Source: Micavibrio sp. UBA1850 (GTDB lineage Bacteria > Pseudomonadota > Alphaproteobacteria > Micavibrionales > Micavibrionaceae). Taken from it: a stretch of 48,387 bases of DNA. The DNA lies in contig DDIM01000008.1 of NCBI GenBank assembly GCA_002338525.1, positions 26,018 to 74,404 on the forward strand, given 5' to 3'. The notes beneath the pieces are model-generated. The model was not told the origin of the DNA, searched no databases, and saw only the letters and a list, made by a program, of their open reading frames with translations. The translations under genes and the position numbers were made by a program. This document shows positions 8,884-17,594 of the stretch, piece by piece. Position 1 is the first letter of the stretch, and every line of letters begins with the position of its first letter.

Positions 8884-9702
8884 TCAACTCACGTTATATA
8901 AATCACCAGACCACGCAATGAACTCAGGATTGAGGAGTGTCTTCATATCCTTGCGGTACGTCATGGGGGTTTTATCTTCTAGTGTGATCATACCGCCTGC
9001 TGCGCGTAAAATGGCGTCGGCTGCGGCGATATCCCATTCACATGTCGGGCCAAAGCGCGGGTAGATGTCAGCTTTACCCGCTGCAATCATACATATTTTT
9101 AATGAGCTACCGCGGCTCATACGTTTTTTGATTTTGAAGTTTTCTAAAAAGCTTTCCAGCTTTTCTCCCTTGCCATGAGACTTACTCGCCATGGCAACAA
9201 TACCATCACGCGGCATTGAGCGTGTACGGATATCTTTGTCTATGCGTCCCTCGTCATTCCAACGGATGGCTTTGTCTTCAAAACCTGCATACATTTCCAT
9301 ATGGAAGGGTACGTACACAACACCTAAAATTGGTGTATCACCTTTAATGAGTGCGATATTTACCGTGTAATCGCCACTGCCAGAAATAAACTCTTTCGTG
9401 CCGTCGAGGGCATCGACTAGCCAGAAATATTCACTGTCTGTAATGTCAGGGGCTTCGCCGCGCGCAAAAAGCTCTTCACCAATTATGGGTGTGTTCGGGC
9501 TGATTTCTTTAAGCTGTTGCACGATTAACGCCTCAGCCTTTTGATCGGCAATTGTCACAGGCGAGCCATCATTTTTTTCCATTGTGCCCTGAAAGCCGCT
9601 TTCATCAAAATAATCCATTGTCAGCTCGCCAGCCTCATAAGCAACACGACGAACTTGATTAGCCAGTGCAGGTAGGTGACTTAGTATTTTGTCTTGAGCC
9701 AT
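8884..9702 (-). CDS. cysQ: 3'(2'),5'-bisphosphate nucleotidase CysQ
   Basis: Hydrolyses 3'-phosphoadenosine 5'-phosphate to AMP and phosphate, clearing the by-product of sulfate assimilation and sulfotransferases. 272 aa, usual family length. The inositol-monophosphatase-fold metal motifs are present: DGSPVTIADQ, the EE pair in IIGEELFA, DALDGTKEF (Asp-Ala-Leu-Asp-Gly) and CEWDIAAADAIL near the C-terminus. It lies 17 bp downstream of ugd on the same strand, probably as a two-gene operon. The upstream signal is a weak GAGAAAG. A related inositol monophosphatase activity cannot be excluded, but the motif spacing fits CysQ. Confidence 0.9.
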   Translation of the reverse strand: MAQDKILSHLPALANQVRRVAYEAGELTMDYFDESGFQGTMEKNDGSPVTIADQKAEALIVQQLKEISPNTPIIGEELFARGEAPDITDSEYFWLVDALDGTKEFISGSGDYTVNIALIKGDTPILGVVYVPFHMEMYAGFEDKAIRWNDEGRIDKDIRTRSMPRDGIVAMASKSHGKGEKLESFLENFKIKKRMSRGSSLKICMIAAGKADIYPRFGPTCEWDIAAADAILRAAGGMITLEDKTPMTYRKDMKTLLNPEFIAWSGDLYNVS

Positions 9703-9719
9703 GGTTATTGTTACTTTCT

Positions 9720-11063
9720 CTAGCTTGCTGCTTTTAAAGACGATATTTGACGATCAAGTGCAGGGCGCCCAATGGAGACATAGTGGAAGCCACGCTGGTT
9801 CATATCGTCAATTGTGTAGATGTTGCGAAGGTCAACAAGACATGGCGTGTTCATCGCATCATGAATGCGTGCAAGGTCTAGGCCACGGAACTCGTTCCAT
9901 TCAGTCATAATGACAAGACAATCAGCCTTATCCGCCACTTCATAGGCATTGCCTTTCCATGAAACATTTTTAAGCTGTTTTTCGGCTTCTTCCATGGCGA
10001 CGGGGTCATGCGCGACAATAGTCGCACCTGCCTCTTGAAGCGCGGGAATGACAACCAAACTTGGTGCGGCGCGGACATCGTCAGTATTGGGTTTAAATGA
10101 CACACCCAAAATACCAATTGTTTTGTCCTTCACATCGCCACCACACGCATCGATAATACGTGTCGCCATGCTTTTTTGGCGCTGATCATTTACACTTACT
10201 ACTTGCTCAACCAATGTTTGAGGCGCGCCCAGTTTCTGGCCTGTTTGCGCCAAAGCTAATGTATCCTTTGGAAAACATGACCCGCCGTAACCTGGCCCCG
10301 CATGTAAAAATTTTGAACCGATGCGACCATCCATACCCATGGCACGGGCAAGGTCTTGTACATTGGCGCCCGCCTTTTCACACAAATCAGACATTTCATT
10401 AATGAATGTAATTTTTGTTGCTAAAAATGCGTTGCTTGCATATTTGATCAACTCTGATGTTTCAGGCGATACAAAAACGATGGGTGTTTGATTGATGTAT
10501 AGTGGACGGTATAGCTCACGCATCACATCTTCGGCTCGCTTGCTATCTGTTCCGACCACCACGCGATCTGGACGCATAAAGTCACTGATAGCCGCCCCTT
10601 CGCGCAAGAACTCAGGGTTTGAACAGACGTCAAACTCTGCATCTGGATTTGTCTCGCGAATGATTTTTTCAACTTCGCGGGCTGTCCCCACAGGCACTGT
10701 TGATTTGGTCACAACCACCGTGTAGCCATCCATATTTTTTGCAATATCGCGCGCGGCTTGATGCACATGTGTCATATCCGCGTGACCATCTTCTGGGCGC
10801 GGTGGTGTTCCCACGGCAATAAAGATAGCATCTGCGCCTTTCATGGCGACTTTAATATCCGTTGTAAATGATAAACGCCCCGCTTTGACTTGCTTTTCTA
10901 CAAGATCATCAAGACCTGGTTCATAAATAGGCATCACCCCATTTTCAAGACCATCAATTTTCGCCTGATCAGTATCAAGACAAACAACGTCTACGCCAAA
11001 CTCGGCAAAACAAGTTCCAGATACTAATCCGACATAGCCAGTTCCAACCACTCCAATGCGCAT
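9720..11063 (-). CDS. ugd: UDP-glucose 6-dehydrogenase
   Basis: Oxidises UDP-glucose to UDP-glucuronate with two NAD, feeding surface polysaccharide and lipid A modification. 447 aa. The Rossmann motif GTGYVGLVSG is at residues 7-16, the central domain shows SNPEFLREG, and the catalytic cysteine (C263) sits in GYGGSCFPKD. The C-terminal UDP-binding domain contains GVSFKPNTDDVR. An AGGA ribosome-binding site lies 7 bp from the ATG. cysQ follows it. Upstream is a 175-bp region shared with the divergent sapC gene. Confidence 0.95.
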   Translation of the reverse strand: MRIGVVGTGYVGLVSGTCFAEFGVDVVCLDTDQAKIDGLENGVMPIYEPGLDDLVEKQVKAGRLSFTTDIKVAMKGADAIFIAVGTPPRPEDGHADMTHVHQAARDIAKNMDGYTVVVTKSTVPVGTAREVEKIIRETNPDAEFDVCSNPEFLREGAAISDFMRPDRVVVGTDSKRAEDVMRELYRPLYINQTPIVFVSPETSELIKYASNAFLATKITFINEMSDLCEKAGANVQDLARAMGMDGRIGSKFLHAGPGYGGSCFPKDTLALAQTGQKLGAPQTLVEQVVSVNDQRQKSMATRIIDACGGDVKDKTIGILGVSFKPNTDDVRAAPSLVVIPALQEAGATIVAHDPVAMEEAEKQLKNVSWKGNAYEVADKADCLVIMTEWNEFRGLDLARIHDAMNTPCLVDLRNIYTIDDMNQRGFHYVSIGRPALDRQISSLKAAS

Positions 11064-11167
11064 AATATAATCCTATCCTTTATTTATGACATGTAATACA
11101 GGGGCTATCATACATATGGTGATGCAAAAATCTATGATATTTGTACAATTTAATCCATTGCTTCGTA

Positions 11168-11196
11168 TTGTGTCTATGCATTGTCCGTACTATGAT
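11168..11196 (+). promoter_or_regulatory. Candidate promoter for sapC
   Basis: TTGTGT at 11168-11173 (3 of 6) and TATGAT at 11191-11196 (5 of 6) are separated by 17 bp. Transcription starting near 11203 would give a leader of about 36 nt before the sapC ATG. This lies in the 11064-11238 gap between ugd and sapC. Motif evidence only. Confidence 0.4.
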
Positions 11197-11238
11197 GGGC
11201 CTTGTAAACACGAAATCAAACCTACGGATACGTAAACA

Positions 11239-12003
11239 ATGACAGATACAAAAGCAAATGGCGCAGGCGAACAAAAATCAGCGCTGCCTCTCTTTTATAA
11301 AAAGCCAGCCCCTCTTGATGCTAAAAAGCACGCAAAACTGGGTCTTAAAGATAACTTTGGCTTGGGCTTCACAGAGGGCATTAATGCCGTTCCCGTGAAC
11401 TTAATAGAATTTCCGCAAATCTGCCATTTTTACCCTATCGGGTTTAGCCCAGATGACAATGCAACACCTGTTGCCATCTTGGGTCTTCGCGACAATGAAA
11501 ACCTATTTTTGAAATCCGACAATACGTGGCAAGAAGACACATATATCCCTGCATATATCCGACGCTATCCTTTCATTTTCTCAGAAGTGCCTGACAGTGA
11601 TCAATTGACGCTGTGTGTTGATACTGATGAGAAGATCGTTGACGAGGCAAGCCCGCAGAAGTTTTTTGAAGACGATGGCAAGCCTACGCCTTTGGCGCAA
11701 AACGCTCTTGAGTTTTGTAAATCATATCACGCAGCAGCACAGCAAACTGTTGAGTTTAGCCGCGCCATCGCCGAGAGCGGTCTGCTTGTTGATCGTGCCG
11801 CAGAAATCACTGTTGCTGGTGACAAGAAAATCAACTTCTCTGGTTTCCGCATTATTGATGAAAAGAAATTTGCAGAACTTGATGAAAAGATCTTCCTAGA
11901 ATGGCGCGCAAAAGGATGGCTTCCATTTGTGTATGCGCACCTCTTTAGTGGCTCACAATGGCAACGTCTTACAAGCCTTCTTAACAAAGTCATGGCGAAT
12001 TAA
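11239..12003 (+). CDS. SapC family protein
   Basis: 254 aa, cytoplasmic as far as can be seen: no signal peptide or membrane segment. It matches the SapC family common in Alphaproteobacteria, with a start LPLFYKKPAPLDAKKHAKLG, the middle EFPQICHFYPIGFSP, and the PVAILGLRDNENLFL and YIPAYIRRYPFIF stretches. The family is named after a Campylobacter S-layer locus gene, but its role in Alphaproteobacteria is unproven. It is a monocistronic gene with its own promoter candidate upstream and a strong hairpin terminator downstream. Confidence 0.85.
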   Translation: MTDTKANGAGEQKSALPLFYKKPAPLDAKKHAKLGLKDNFGLGFTEGINAVPVNLIEFPQICHFYPIGFSPDDNATPVAILGLRDNENLFLKSDNTWQEDTYIPAYIRRYPFIFSEVPDSDQLTLCVDTDEKIVDEASPQKFFEDDGKPTPLAQNALEFCKSYHAAAQQTVEFSRAIAESGLLVDRAAEITVAGDKKINFSGFRIIDEKKFAELDEKIFLEWRAKGWLPFVYAHLFSGSQWQRLTSLLNKVMAN

Positions 12004-12051
12004 GGACATAAAAGAATAGATGGCATTCCCATATGCCGCATACAGACACGA

Positions 12052-12092
12052 AAAAAGGGCTACCTCATTTTAAAATGGCGTAGCCCTTTTTT
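12052..12092. terminator. Bidirectional rho-independent terminator between sapC and the YceI gene
   Basis: The inverted repeat AAAAGGGCTAC / GTAGCCCTTTT (12053-12063 and 12080-12090) brackets a short AT-rich loop region that itself contains CATTTTAAAATG. A run of A precedes the left arm and a run of T follows the right arm, so it can stop sapC transcription from the left and yceI transcription from the right. This is the clearest terminator between convergent genes in the window. Confidence 0.85.
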
Positions 12093-12142
12093 ATATTTCT
12101 CGCTCATGAGACGCTATAATAGGACCTCAATGATAGGTATTT

Positions 12143-12808
12143 TTATTGTGCGTCTTCGTTTTCTTGGCTAACTTCGTTTGCCGCTTTTGCAAATTCTGCC
12201 TCGATCATGATTTTGACCTCGTCGCCAATATTTGGCACATATTTGTCCATGCCCCATTCTGAGCGGTTCAAAGATCCCTTAGCTGAAAAACCTAGCGTCG
12301 GTTTTTTGCTAAATGTTTGCTCTTCCATTGCTCCGTTAAACTCAACATCAAGTGTCAGAGGTTTCGTGACGCCTAAGAATGTTAGATCGCCGCTCATTGT
12401 CCCCGTATGCTCGCCCGTTTTTGTTATGCTATTTGATACATATTTGATGTCAGGGTAGGCACCAGCATTGAACCATCCTTCACCTTGAGCAAGCTCTTTA
12501 TCAAAGTCGGTGTCTTCAGATTTTGGGTGGTGCGTTTTGATTGATGTTGGGTCAATCGTTGCTTCTAACTTTGAATTTTCAGGGTTTTTAGGATCAAATG
12601 TGAGTTGGGCATCAAATTCTGAAAATCGTGCAGTGTAATCAGACAGACCCAAATGCGATACTTGCCATATAATTTGCGCATGAGTTTGGTCTATATTGTA
12701 CACACCTGCAGGCATATCTGCGTATGGTGTCATGTCTTGAGCGTGGGCAGATGTCACAGAGGCACCAAGACCCGCAATCAATGTCGTTGTTAGTAAAAAT
12801 TTTCTCAT
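12143..12808 (-). CDS. YceI family periplasmic protein
   Basis: 221 aa with a clear signal peptide (MRKFLLTTTLIAGLGASV, cleaved after AHA). The mature part fits the YceI lipocalin-like fold, which binds polyisoprenoid or similar lipids: YNIDQTHAQIIWQVSHLG at its start, FDAQLTFDPKNPENSKLEA, and the FLGVTKPLTLDVEFNG and SLNRSEWGMDKYVP motifs. The frame is open 23 codons further, but the Met at 12808 has a GGGAGA ribosome-binding site and begins the signal peptide. The exact ligand is unknown; a role in envelope stress or isoprenoid-quinone handling is suggested for the family. Confidence 0.88.
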   Translation of the reverse strand: MRKFLLTTTLIAGLGASVTSAHAQDMTPYADMPAGVYNIDQTHAQIIWQVSHLGLSDYTARFSEFDAQLTFDPKNPENSKLEATIDPTSIKTHHPKSEDTDFDKELAQGEGWFNAGAYPDIKYVSNSITKTGEHTGTMSGDLTFLGVTKPLTLDVEFNGAMEEQTFSKKPTLGFSAKGSLNRSEWGMDKYVPNIGDEVKIMIEAEFAKAANEVSQENEDAQ

Positions 12809-13173
12809 ATTTTGTCTCCCGACTATAATGTCTGATTTTCTTTCATCGGTCATTGCGACTTGCTGATGACCGGGCATAATCGTACATGTAGTGTATTATA
12901 GCTAAACATCCAGTGCATTATTAACGTGGCTATACTTATACCCGGGCTTATATTCGGACTTATACCCGGCCGAGCACTCATGACACGCAACCTACGCTGA
13001 ATCATTACAGACACGCTAGAGACGCCTTATTGAGTCACAGCGGTTCATGAGCCCCTTTTATTGTGCACAATTTCGCGTCATCCTGAACCATATAAAGCTT
13101 GCTTTTTTCATAAGCCCCTGCTATCAAATACTCATTCAAAATTTAATAACATTAAACCTTTTTGGGGGCATCC
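12809..13173. other. Intergenic gap between yceI and the HTH gene
   Basis: This 365-bp stretch lies between two divergent genes. I see no ORF, tRNA or terminator in it. It holds the leaders of both genes and a short 12-bp triple tandem repeat at 12934-12969. Regulatory sites for yceI and the HTH gene are presumably here, but I cannot name a convincing promoter. Confidence 0.5.
12934..12969. repeat. Three tandem 12-bp units
   Basis: The unit ACTTATACCCGG occurs at 12934-12945 and identically at 12958-12969; the unit between them, GCTTATATTCGG, differs at three positions. The period is exactly 12. It lies in the promoter region shared by yceI and the divergent HTH gene, about 125 bp upstream of yceI and 205 bp upstream of the HTH gene. 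It may be an iterated operator or only a local duplication. Confidence 0.75.
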
Positions 13174-13701
13174 ATGGCAAAAGTTGGCGTACAGCGCGCT
13201 GTCGAATTGACAGGCAAATCTAAATCTACAATTCAACGCGCAATGAATTCAGGTAAATTATCTTACAGCACAAATGATTCAGGACGTCGTCATATTGATG
13301 TGTCAGAACTAGAGCGCGTGTTTGGCGTAAAGCAAGCGGTTGCTGATAATGTTGTTGAAGCCGAACTTCAAAAAGCAAAAGATATTCTGGAGACAGAACG
13401 CATGAAAATGCGCATTCGTACATTAGAAGACAAGCTTCACCTTGCAGAAGAGCAAATCTCTGACCTTAAAGCACAGCGTGACCAATGGCAGAAACAAGCA
13501 CAACAGGTATTGATTACAAGCCAGTTCTCACAAAAACAAGCCGAAGATTTCAAAGCAGAAATAAAAGAACGTGAAGCCCGCGCGCGCGCGCGTCGTGAGC
13601 AAGCAATGGCCACAAAAACTGTTGTTTCAGGATCAAACCAAAACGGTTCAAATACGAGCTTTTTGAACAAAATTTTGGGTAAAACAAAAACAGCTGCTTA
13701 A
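13174..13701 (+). CDS. Helix-turn-helix protein with long coiled coil
   Basis: 175 aa. Residues about 4-50 look like an excisionase/MerR-type winged HTH (GVQRAVELTGKSKSTIQRA, then SGRRHIDVSELERVFG). Residues about 65-145 are a heptad-patterned, highly charged coiled coil rich in Lys, Glu and Gln, ending in an Arg/Ala stretch coded by an alternating CG run. The tail is basic and disordered. The layout resembles plasmid- and phage-borne DNA-binding coiled-coil proteins (KfrA-like in form only). ATG at 13174 follows a GGGGG stretch; the TTG at 13162 is less likely. The chromosomal role is unknown; a local DNA-organising or regulatory role is an inference. Confidence 0.6.
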   Translation: MAKVGVQRAVELTGKSKSTIQRAMNSGKLSYSTNDSGRRHIDVSELERVFGVKQAVADNVVEAELQKAKDILETERMKMRIRTLEDKLHLAEEQISDLKAQRDQWQKQAQQVLITSQFSQKQAEDFKAEIKEREARARARREQAMATKTVVSGSNQNGSNTSFLNKILGKTKTAA

Positions 13702-13727
13702 TCGCTTTAAAAACATTTATTTTTTTT

Positions 13728-13791
13728 AAAGAGCGTTAACCTTTCTTTACAAAGTCATGATATGGTTTTGAAATGAAATGGAACGCTCTTT
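13728..13791 (+). promoter_or_regulatory. Long-range inverted repeat reaching into the next gene (possible terminator or attenuator)
   Basis: AAAGAGCGTT at 13728-13737 and its exact complement AACGCTCTTT at 13782-13791 are separated by 44 bp. The right arm runs into an uninterrupted T tract, as in a rho-independent terminator, but it lies inside codons 4-7 of the gene starting at 13773. A hairpin here could end the HTH transcript or hide the start codon of the downstream gene. A separate imperfect AT-rich hairpin lies just before, around 13702-13735. Confidence 0.45.
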
Positions 13792-14402
13792 TTTTTATCA
13801 TTCACGCTTTTCTAGCTTTTGGCATGCTGATAACGCCTGCGGCTCATGCACAACAAACACAAAGCGAGTTTGACTCTCTGTTTGATGACGCGCCTAAAAA
13901 AGCACCGCGTACAATCACGCCAGAAGACTATGACAGATATATTCAAGAGGCGAGAGACGGCTACTGGCTATGTGAAAAAGATAAAGAATATCAGCGAAGC
14001 TATGATTGCCGCTGTGTAGCGGGAGAGATTTTTAATACACGCATCGACAGTGGTGACTTTATGGGCGGTTCGCAGAAATTATTTGTTGCCTCATTAGAGA
14101 CATGTAAAAGTCCCGAAAAACTGGCCAACTATTACTATCAACACTGCATTTCATGGAATGCGTCAACGCGACGTGATGCGGATGAATATTGCACATGCTA
14201 CGGAAATTCAATTGGCCGTAATTTTGCCAGAGCCACATTCACAAGCGGACATCACACCCAACAAGTTGTGAAGAATGCCATGAAGGAATGTGGGTTTAGA
14301 AAACCATATGAGGAAGAAAAACAACGCGCCAAAGTCTTGGAAGAGTTTAACCTCAGAGGTATTCTAAATAACCTCTTTCCATCATGGGGCGACGATAGCT
14401 AG
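13773..14402 (+). CDS. Secreted cysteine-rich protein of unknown function
   Basis: 209 aa with a signal peptide (about 26 residues, cleaved after AHA). The mature protein has eight cysteines, including CRC and CTC motifs, a short acidic linker after cleavage (FDSLFDDAPKK) and a charged C-terminal helix. The even number of Cys suggests disulfides formed in the periplasm. I do not recognise a family. Its 3' end overlaps the convergent acyl-CoA dehydrogenase gene by 21 bp. The start codon sits inside the inverted repeat that begins at 13728. Confidence 0.65.
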   Translation: MKWNALFFIIHAFLAFGMLITPAAHAQQTQSEFDSLFDDAPKKAPRTITPEDYDRYIQEARDGYWLCEKDKEYQRSYDCRCVAGEIFNTRIDSGDFMGGSQKLFVASLETCKSPEKLANYYYQHCISWNASTRRDADEYCTCYGNSIGRNFARATFTSGHHTQQVVKNAMKECGFRKPYEEEKQRAKVLEEFNLRGILNNLFPSWGDDS

Positions 14403-16019
14403 CTCTGCTTTGGCCCTTGGTAAAATATGTTTCATATAAAATGAAGTCGATGCGTCTTCACGCTCCAAAAGGGCTGTCTCTCCATGATCTTTGGCACTTT
14501 GTGCGCGGCGAAGCATAGCAATTGCACCCATAATATAGCCCGTACCATTTAAATATGGTGTTGCACAGGCAGCAATATCTTCTGGTAGCTTTTCGCCGAG
14601 CGCGTCAGTTGCACGCTCCAGATGGGCCACACACTCAGAAAGGGTTTCATCAGAGCTGTAAAATGGCTTCATGGTTTTGAGATATTCTAAAAGATACGCG
14701 CCCTTGGTTTTTTGTGTTTTTCTAAACGCCAAATCAAGCGCCTGAATACCATTGGTTCCCTCATAAATTGGAAGAATACGCGCATCACGAGAATATTGTG
14801 CCACACCCGTTTCTTCGACAAAGCCCATACCCCCATGGACTTGTACGCCCAAATATGTAACCTCTTGCGCCATATCGGTGCACCATGACTTAACAATCGG
14901 GGTCATAAGGTCAACATATTCTTTCTTACGCTGATCCAAGTAAAGGGCTGCCTCATACGCCATGGCACGGCCTGCCTTAGTCAGCGCCGTCATGCTCATA
15001 AGCATTCTTTTTACGTCAGGGTGATGCGCAATAACAGTTGATTGACCTGTTTTTATAGATGCGCCTTGCACACGATCATTCGCATACATGTAGGCGGCTT
15101 GCGTTGCGCGATCCGCGATAGCCACACCTTGAAGCCCCACAGATAGTCGTGCGTTGTTCATCATTGTGAACATATATTTGAGGCCTTCATTTTCGTTGCC
15201 AACCAAATAGCCAATTGCGCCTTTATCATCTCCAAACGACATTGTGCATGTTGGAGAGGCATGAATACCCATTTTATGTTCTAATGACACACATTTTAAG
15301 TCATTACGTTTCGTGTAGTCATTTCCGTCTTTGAGAAATTTAGGCACGATAAATAGGGATATGCCCTTTGATCCAGCTGGCGCGTCAACACATCGTGCCA
15401 AAACAAGATGAATGATGTTATCGCTCATGTCATGCTCGCCGTATGTAATGTATATTTTTTGGCCGGATATCAGGTATGTTCCATCATCTTGTTTAACAGC
15501 CTTTGTTTTAATCGCTCCCAAATCTGATCCTGCCTGCGGTTCAGTGAGGTTCATAGTTCCTGTCCAAGTACCGGCAATCATATTTGGCAGATATTCTTGT
15601 TTTTGCTCATCAGAACCATGCGCAATAATTGTTTCTGTTGCACCTTGGTTAAGAAGTGGACACAGACCAAATGACATATTGGCCGCTTGCCACATCTCTT
15701 GTATGGGAAAGGCGATGCTCCATGGCAGGCCCTGCCCTTCAAATTCTTCTTCAAATGGGACCGCGTTCCAGCCTCCCTCACAATATTGTTTATATGCTTC
15801 TTTGAAGCCTTTTGCTGTTGTCACAACGCCATCTTTTAATGTTGCGCCTTGCTCATCACCAATTCGGTTTAGGGGGCTCAATACGCCGCTTGCAACTTTA
15901 CCCGCCTCTTCCAGAATGGCGTTAACCATGTCCGCATCAAATTCGCTCAAACCTTGTCCGTCAAATACATTGTTAAGCAGAAAGCTCATATCATCAATGG
16001 GGGGGGAATAATCTGTCAT
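14382..16019 (-). CDS. Acyl-CoA dehydrogenase (DmdC-like, C-terminally extended)
   Basis: FAD flavoprotein oxidising an acyl-CoA to the 2-enoyl-CoA. 545 aa, longer than standard 380-aa dehydrogenases and somewhat shorter than the roughly 590-aa DmdC-type enzymes it resembles. It shows NLTEPQAGSDLGAIKTKA (FAD/substrate loop), ISGQKIYITYGEHD, KMGIHASPTCTM and the active-site Glu (E420) in YEGTNGIQALDL, then a helical C-terminal extension. DmdC acts on methylmercaptopropionyl-CoA in DMSP breakdown, but the similarity alone does not prove that substrate: many relatives act on ordinary fatty acyl-CoA. It is monocistronic and divergent from the SLT gene. Confidence 0.87.
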   Translation of the reverse strand: MTDYSPPIDDMSFLLNNVFDGQGLSEFDADMVNAILEEAGKVASGVLSPLNRIGDEQGATLKDGVVTTAKGFKEAYKQYCEGGWNAVPFEEEFEGQGLPWSIAFPIQEMWQAANMSFGLCPLLNQGATETIIAHGSDEQKQEYLPNMIAGTWTGTMNLTEPQAGSDLGAIKTKAVKQDDGTYLISGQKIYITYGEHDMSDNIIHLVLARCVDAPAGSKGISLFIVPKFLKDGNDYTKRNDLKCVSLEHKMGIHASPTCTMSFGDDKGAIGYLVGNENEGLKYMFTMMNNARLSVGLQGVAIADRATQAAYMYANDRVQGASIKTGQSTVIAHHPDVKRMLMSMTALTKAGRAMAYEAALYLDQRKKEYVDLMTPIVKSWCTDMAQEVTYLGVQVHGGMGFVEETGVAQYSRDARILPIYEGTNGIQALDLAFRKTQKTKGAYLLEYLKTMKPFYSSDETLSECVAHLERATDALGEKLPEDIAACATPYLNGTGYIMGAIAMLRRAQSAKDHGETALLEREDASTSFYMKHILPRAKAELAIVAP

Positions 16020-16109
16020 TTTAAAGCGCTCCTTTTCAATACTATACCACGAGTTTTATTCTGGCATAAAGCTTGCAATTACCCTTCTTATAAAAATATA
16101 GGACGAAAT

Positions 16110-17048
16110 ATGATACCGAACACACAAATTCACGATTCCAGTATGTTAAAGCTTATATCTCAGGCGGGATCTACTGTGACACAGCATATTAAAGAGGCGT
16201 GCCAAGACACGGGGGTTGATTTTGCCTACATGATGACAAAAGCGCAGGCAGAAAGCTCCTTTCAGGTTGATGCCAAGGCCAGCACAAGCTCTGCCGAAGG
16301 TCTATTTCAATTTATTGATTCGACATGGCTTTCGATGATTAAGCAACATGGTGAAAAATATGGTGTTGATACGAAACAATCAAATGCTGAGCTTTTAAAA
16401 CTAAGAGACGATCTTGATATTCATTGCTCAATGGCGGCAGAACTTGCCGCAGATAATAAACGCGTTTTGCAGTCCCTGCTTGGAAACGACGTTGAAATTG
16501 GATCAACCGAACTTTATATGGCGCATTTTATGGGTGCAGGAAAGGCAGCCAGCTTTTTGAAAACATATAACGAAACACCCATGGCAACTGGTGCTGATTT
16601 ATTCCCTAAAGAAGCCCGTGCCAATCAGGGCGTATTTTATAACAGCCAGATGCAACCGCTAAGTGTTGCAGCCATATACGATCGTTTTGATCAAAAGTTC
16701 AGCACGGTTAATGCGGCCCCCACAAGTGCAGACACACAGCCGCCTAAGATCAACAGCGGTTCAAATACCCCAGTACAAGACGCACAGTCTTTGACACCTA
16801 ACACGCGCAAAAGTGTTGCGCCACAATATTCAAATGCAGATCCGTTTTCATATATTTCAAAAAGCAACCCTCTTATGGATATGTTAGCGCCTGCAAGCCC
16901 GATAATTCGCAAAGACAGCTCTGCCATTTCAAGTTTGTCATCATTTATGAAAGAGGAGCTGAACGCTAGCTTTGGTGGAAACCAGCTTTTACAAAATCCG
17001 ATGGATCTTTTATGGTTGACCGCATTGGAGGATTCTCTAGAGTCATAA
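16110..17048 (+). CDS. SLT-domain (lysozyme-fold) protein without a signal peptide
   Basis: 312 aa. Residues about 20-140 form a transglycosylase SLT domain: the catalytic Glu sits in KAQAESSFQ, followed by the SSAEGLFQFIDSTWL motif and an AHFMGAGKAASF segment. It would cleave peptidoglycan between MurNAc and GlcNAc. The C-terminal half is Ser/Pro/Asn-rich and probably disordered. ATG at 16110 with an AGGA ribosome-binding site 6 bp away is preferred; the frame is open upstream into the dehydrogenase gene. There is no classical signal peptide, so export may use a flagellar, type-specific or holin-like route. Two DUF4402 genes follow, the first after 24 bp. Confidence 0.78.
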   Translation: MIPNTQIHDSSMLKLISQAGSTVTQHIKEACQDTGVDFAYMMTKAQAESSFQVDAKASTSSAEGLFQFIDSTWLSMIKQHGEKYGVDTKQSNAELLKLRDDLDIHCSMAAELAADNKRVLQSLLGNDVEIGSTELYMAHFMGAGKAASFLKTYNETPMATGADLFPKEARANQGVFYNSQMQPLSVAAIYDRFDQKFSTVNAAPTSADTQPPKINSGSNTPVQDAQSLTPNTRKSVAPQYSNADPFSYISKSNPLMDMLAPASPIIRKDSSAISSLSSFMKEELNASFGGNQLLQNPMDLLWLTALEDSLES

Positions 17049-17072
17049 AACAGTGTGTGCTAGAATTAGTGT

Positions 17073-17534
17073 ATGTTCATACGTTCTTTTCTCTTTATCT
17101 GTTTAGCCTTTACGTTTCCAACGGCCACCGTATCCGCTCAAACAATTACACAAACACAACCGCTCAGTTTTGGGACAATTGCCATTAGAAATTATACGGA
17201 TGCCGTCAGGCTAAATATTCGTAACAATGGCAGCTTTACTGCGCAAAATGGAAACGCTTATGTTATTGAAGCCCCCACGCGCGGAGAGTTTTTAATCACC
17301 GAAGCCCCTCCAAACTCAACCTATACAGTTACTATCTCCCCCTCAAGCGTGACATTAACAGGCCCGGGAGGGAGTTTTGAACTTGATAACTTTCGCGTTC
17401 GACCAAACACGCTTAGAACAAATGGCGCGGGCCGTGATAGATTTCGTATAACTGCGCGCCTTAATTCGCTTAGCGGAACCGTTTTTGGCGATGGAACATA
17501 TACCGGTGATTTTGATGCCATTATCAACTTTTAA
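17073..17534 (+). CDS. DUF4402 family secreted protein, copy 1
   Basis: 153 aa with a signal peptide (about 22 residues, cleaved near VSAQ). The mature part is an all-beta DUF4402 domain: PLSFGTIAIRNYTDAVRLNI at the start, a conserved APTRGEFLITEAPP turn, LTGPGGSFELDNF and a C-terminal GDGTYTGDFDAIINF. DUF4402 proteins are small exported beta-sandwich proteins of unknown role in proteobacteria. It is a tandem paralogue of the next gene and starts 24 bp after the SLT gene. Confidence 0.8.
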   Translation: MFIRSFLFICLAFTFPTATVSAQTITQTQPLSFGTIAIRNYTDAVRLNIRNNGSFTAQNGNAYVIEAPTRGEFLITEAPPNSTYTVTISPSSVTLTGPGGSFELDNFRVRPNTLRTNGAGRDRFRITARLNSLSGTVFGDGTYTGDFDAIINF

Positions 17535-17594
17535 TGTTATGGCCTGTGCGCTTAAAATTTGACAAAGACCTCTTTTGAGAGGAACATGCTTGCT

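Noticed and set aside
15412..16011. 199-aa antisense ORF opposite the acyl-CoA dehydrogenase
   Set aside because: It is fully inside a gene with clear motifs, has no ribosome-binding site and no recognisable sequence; it is a codon-bias shadow.
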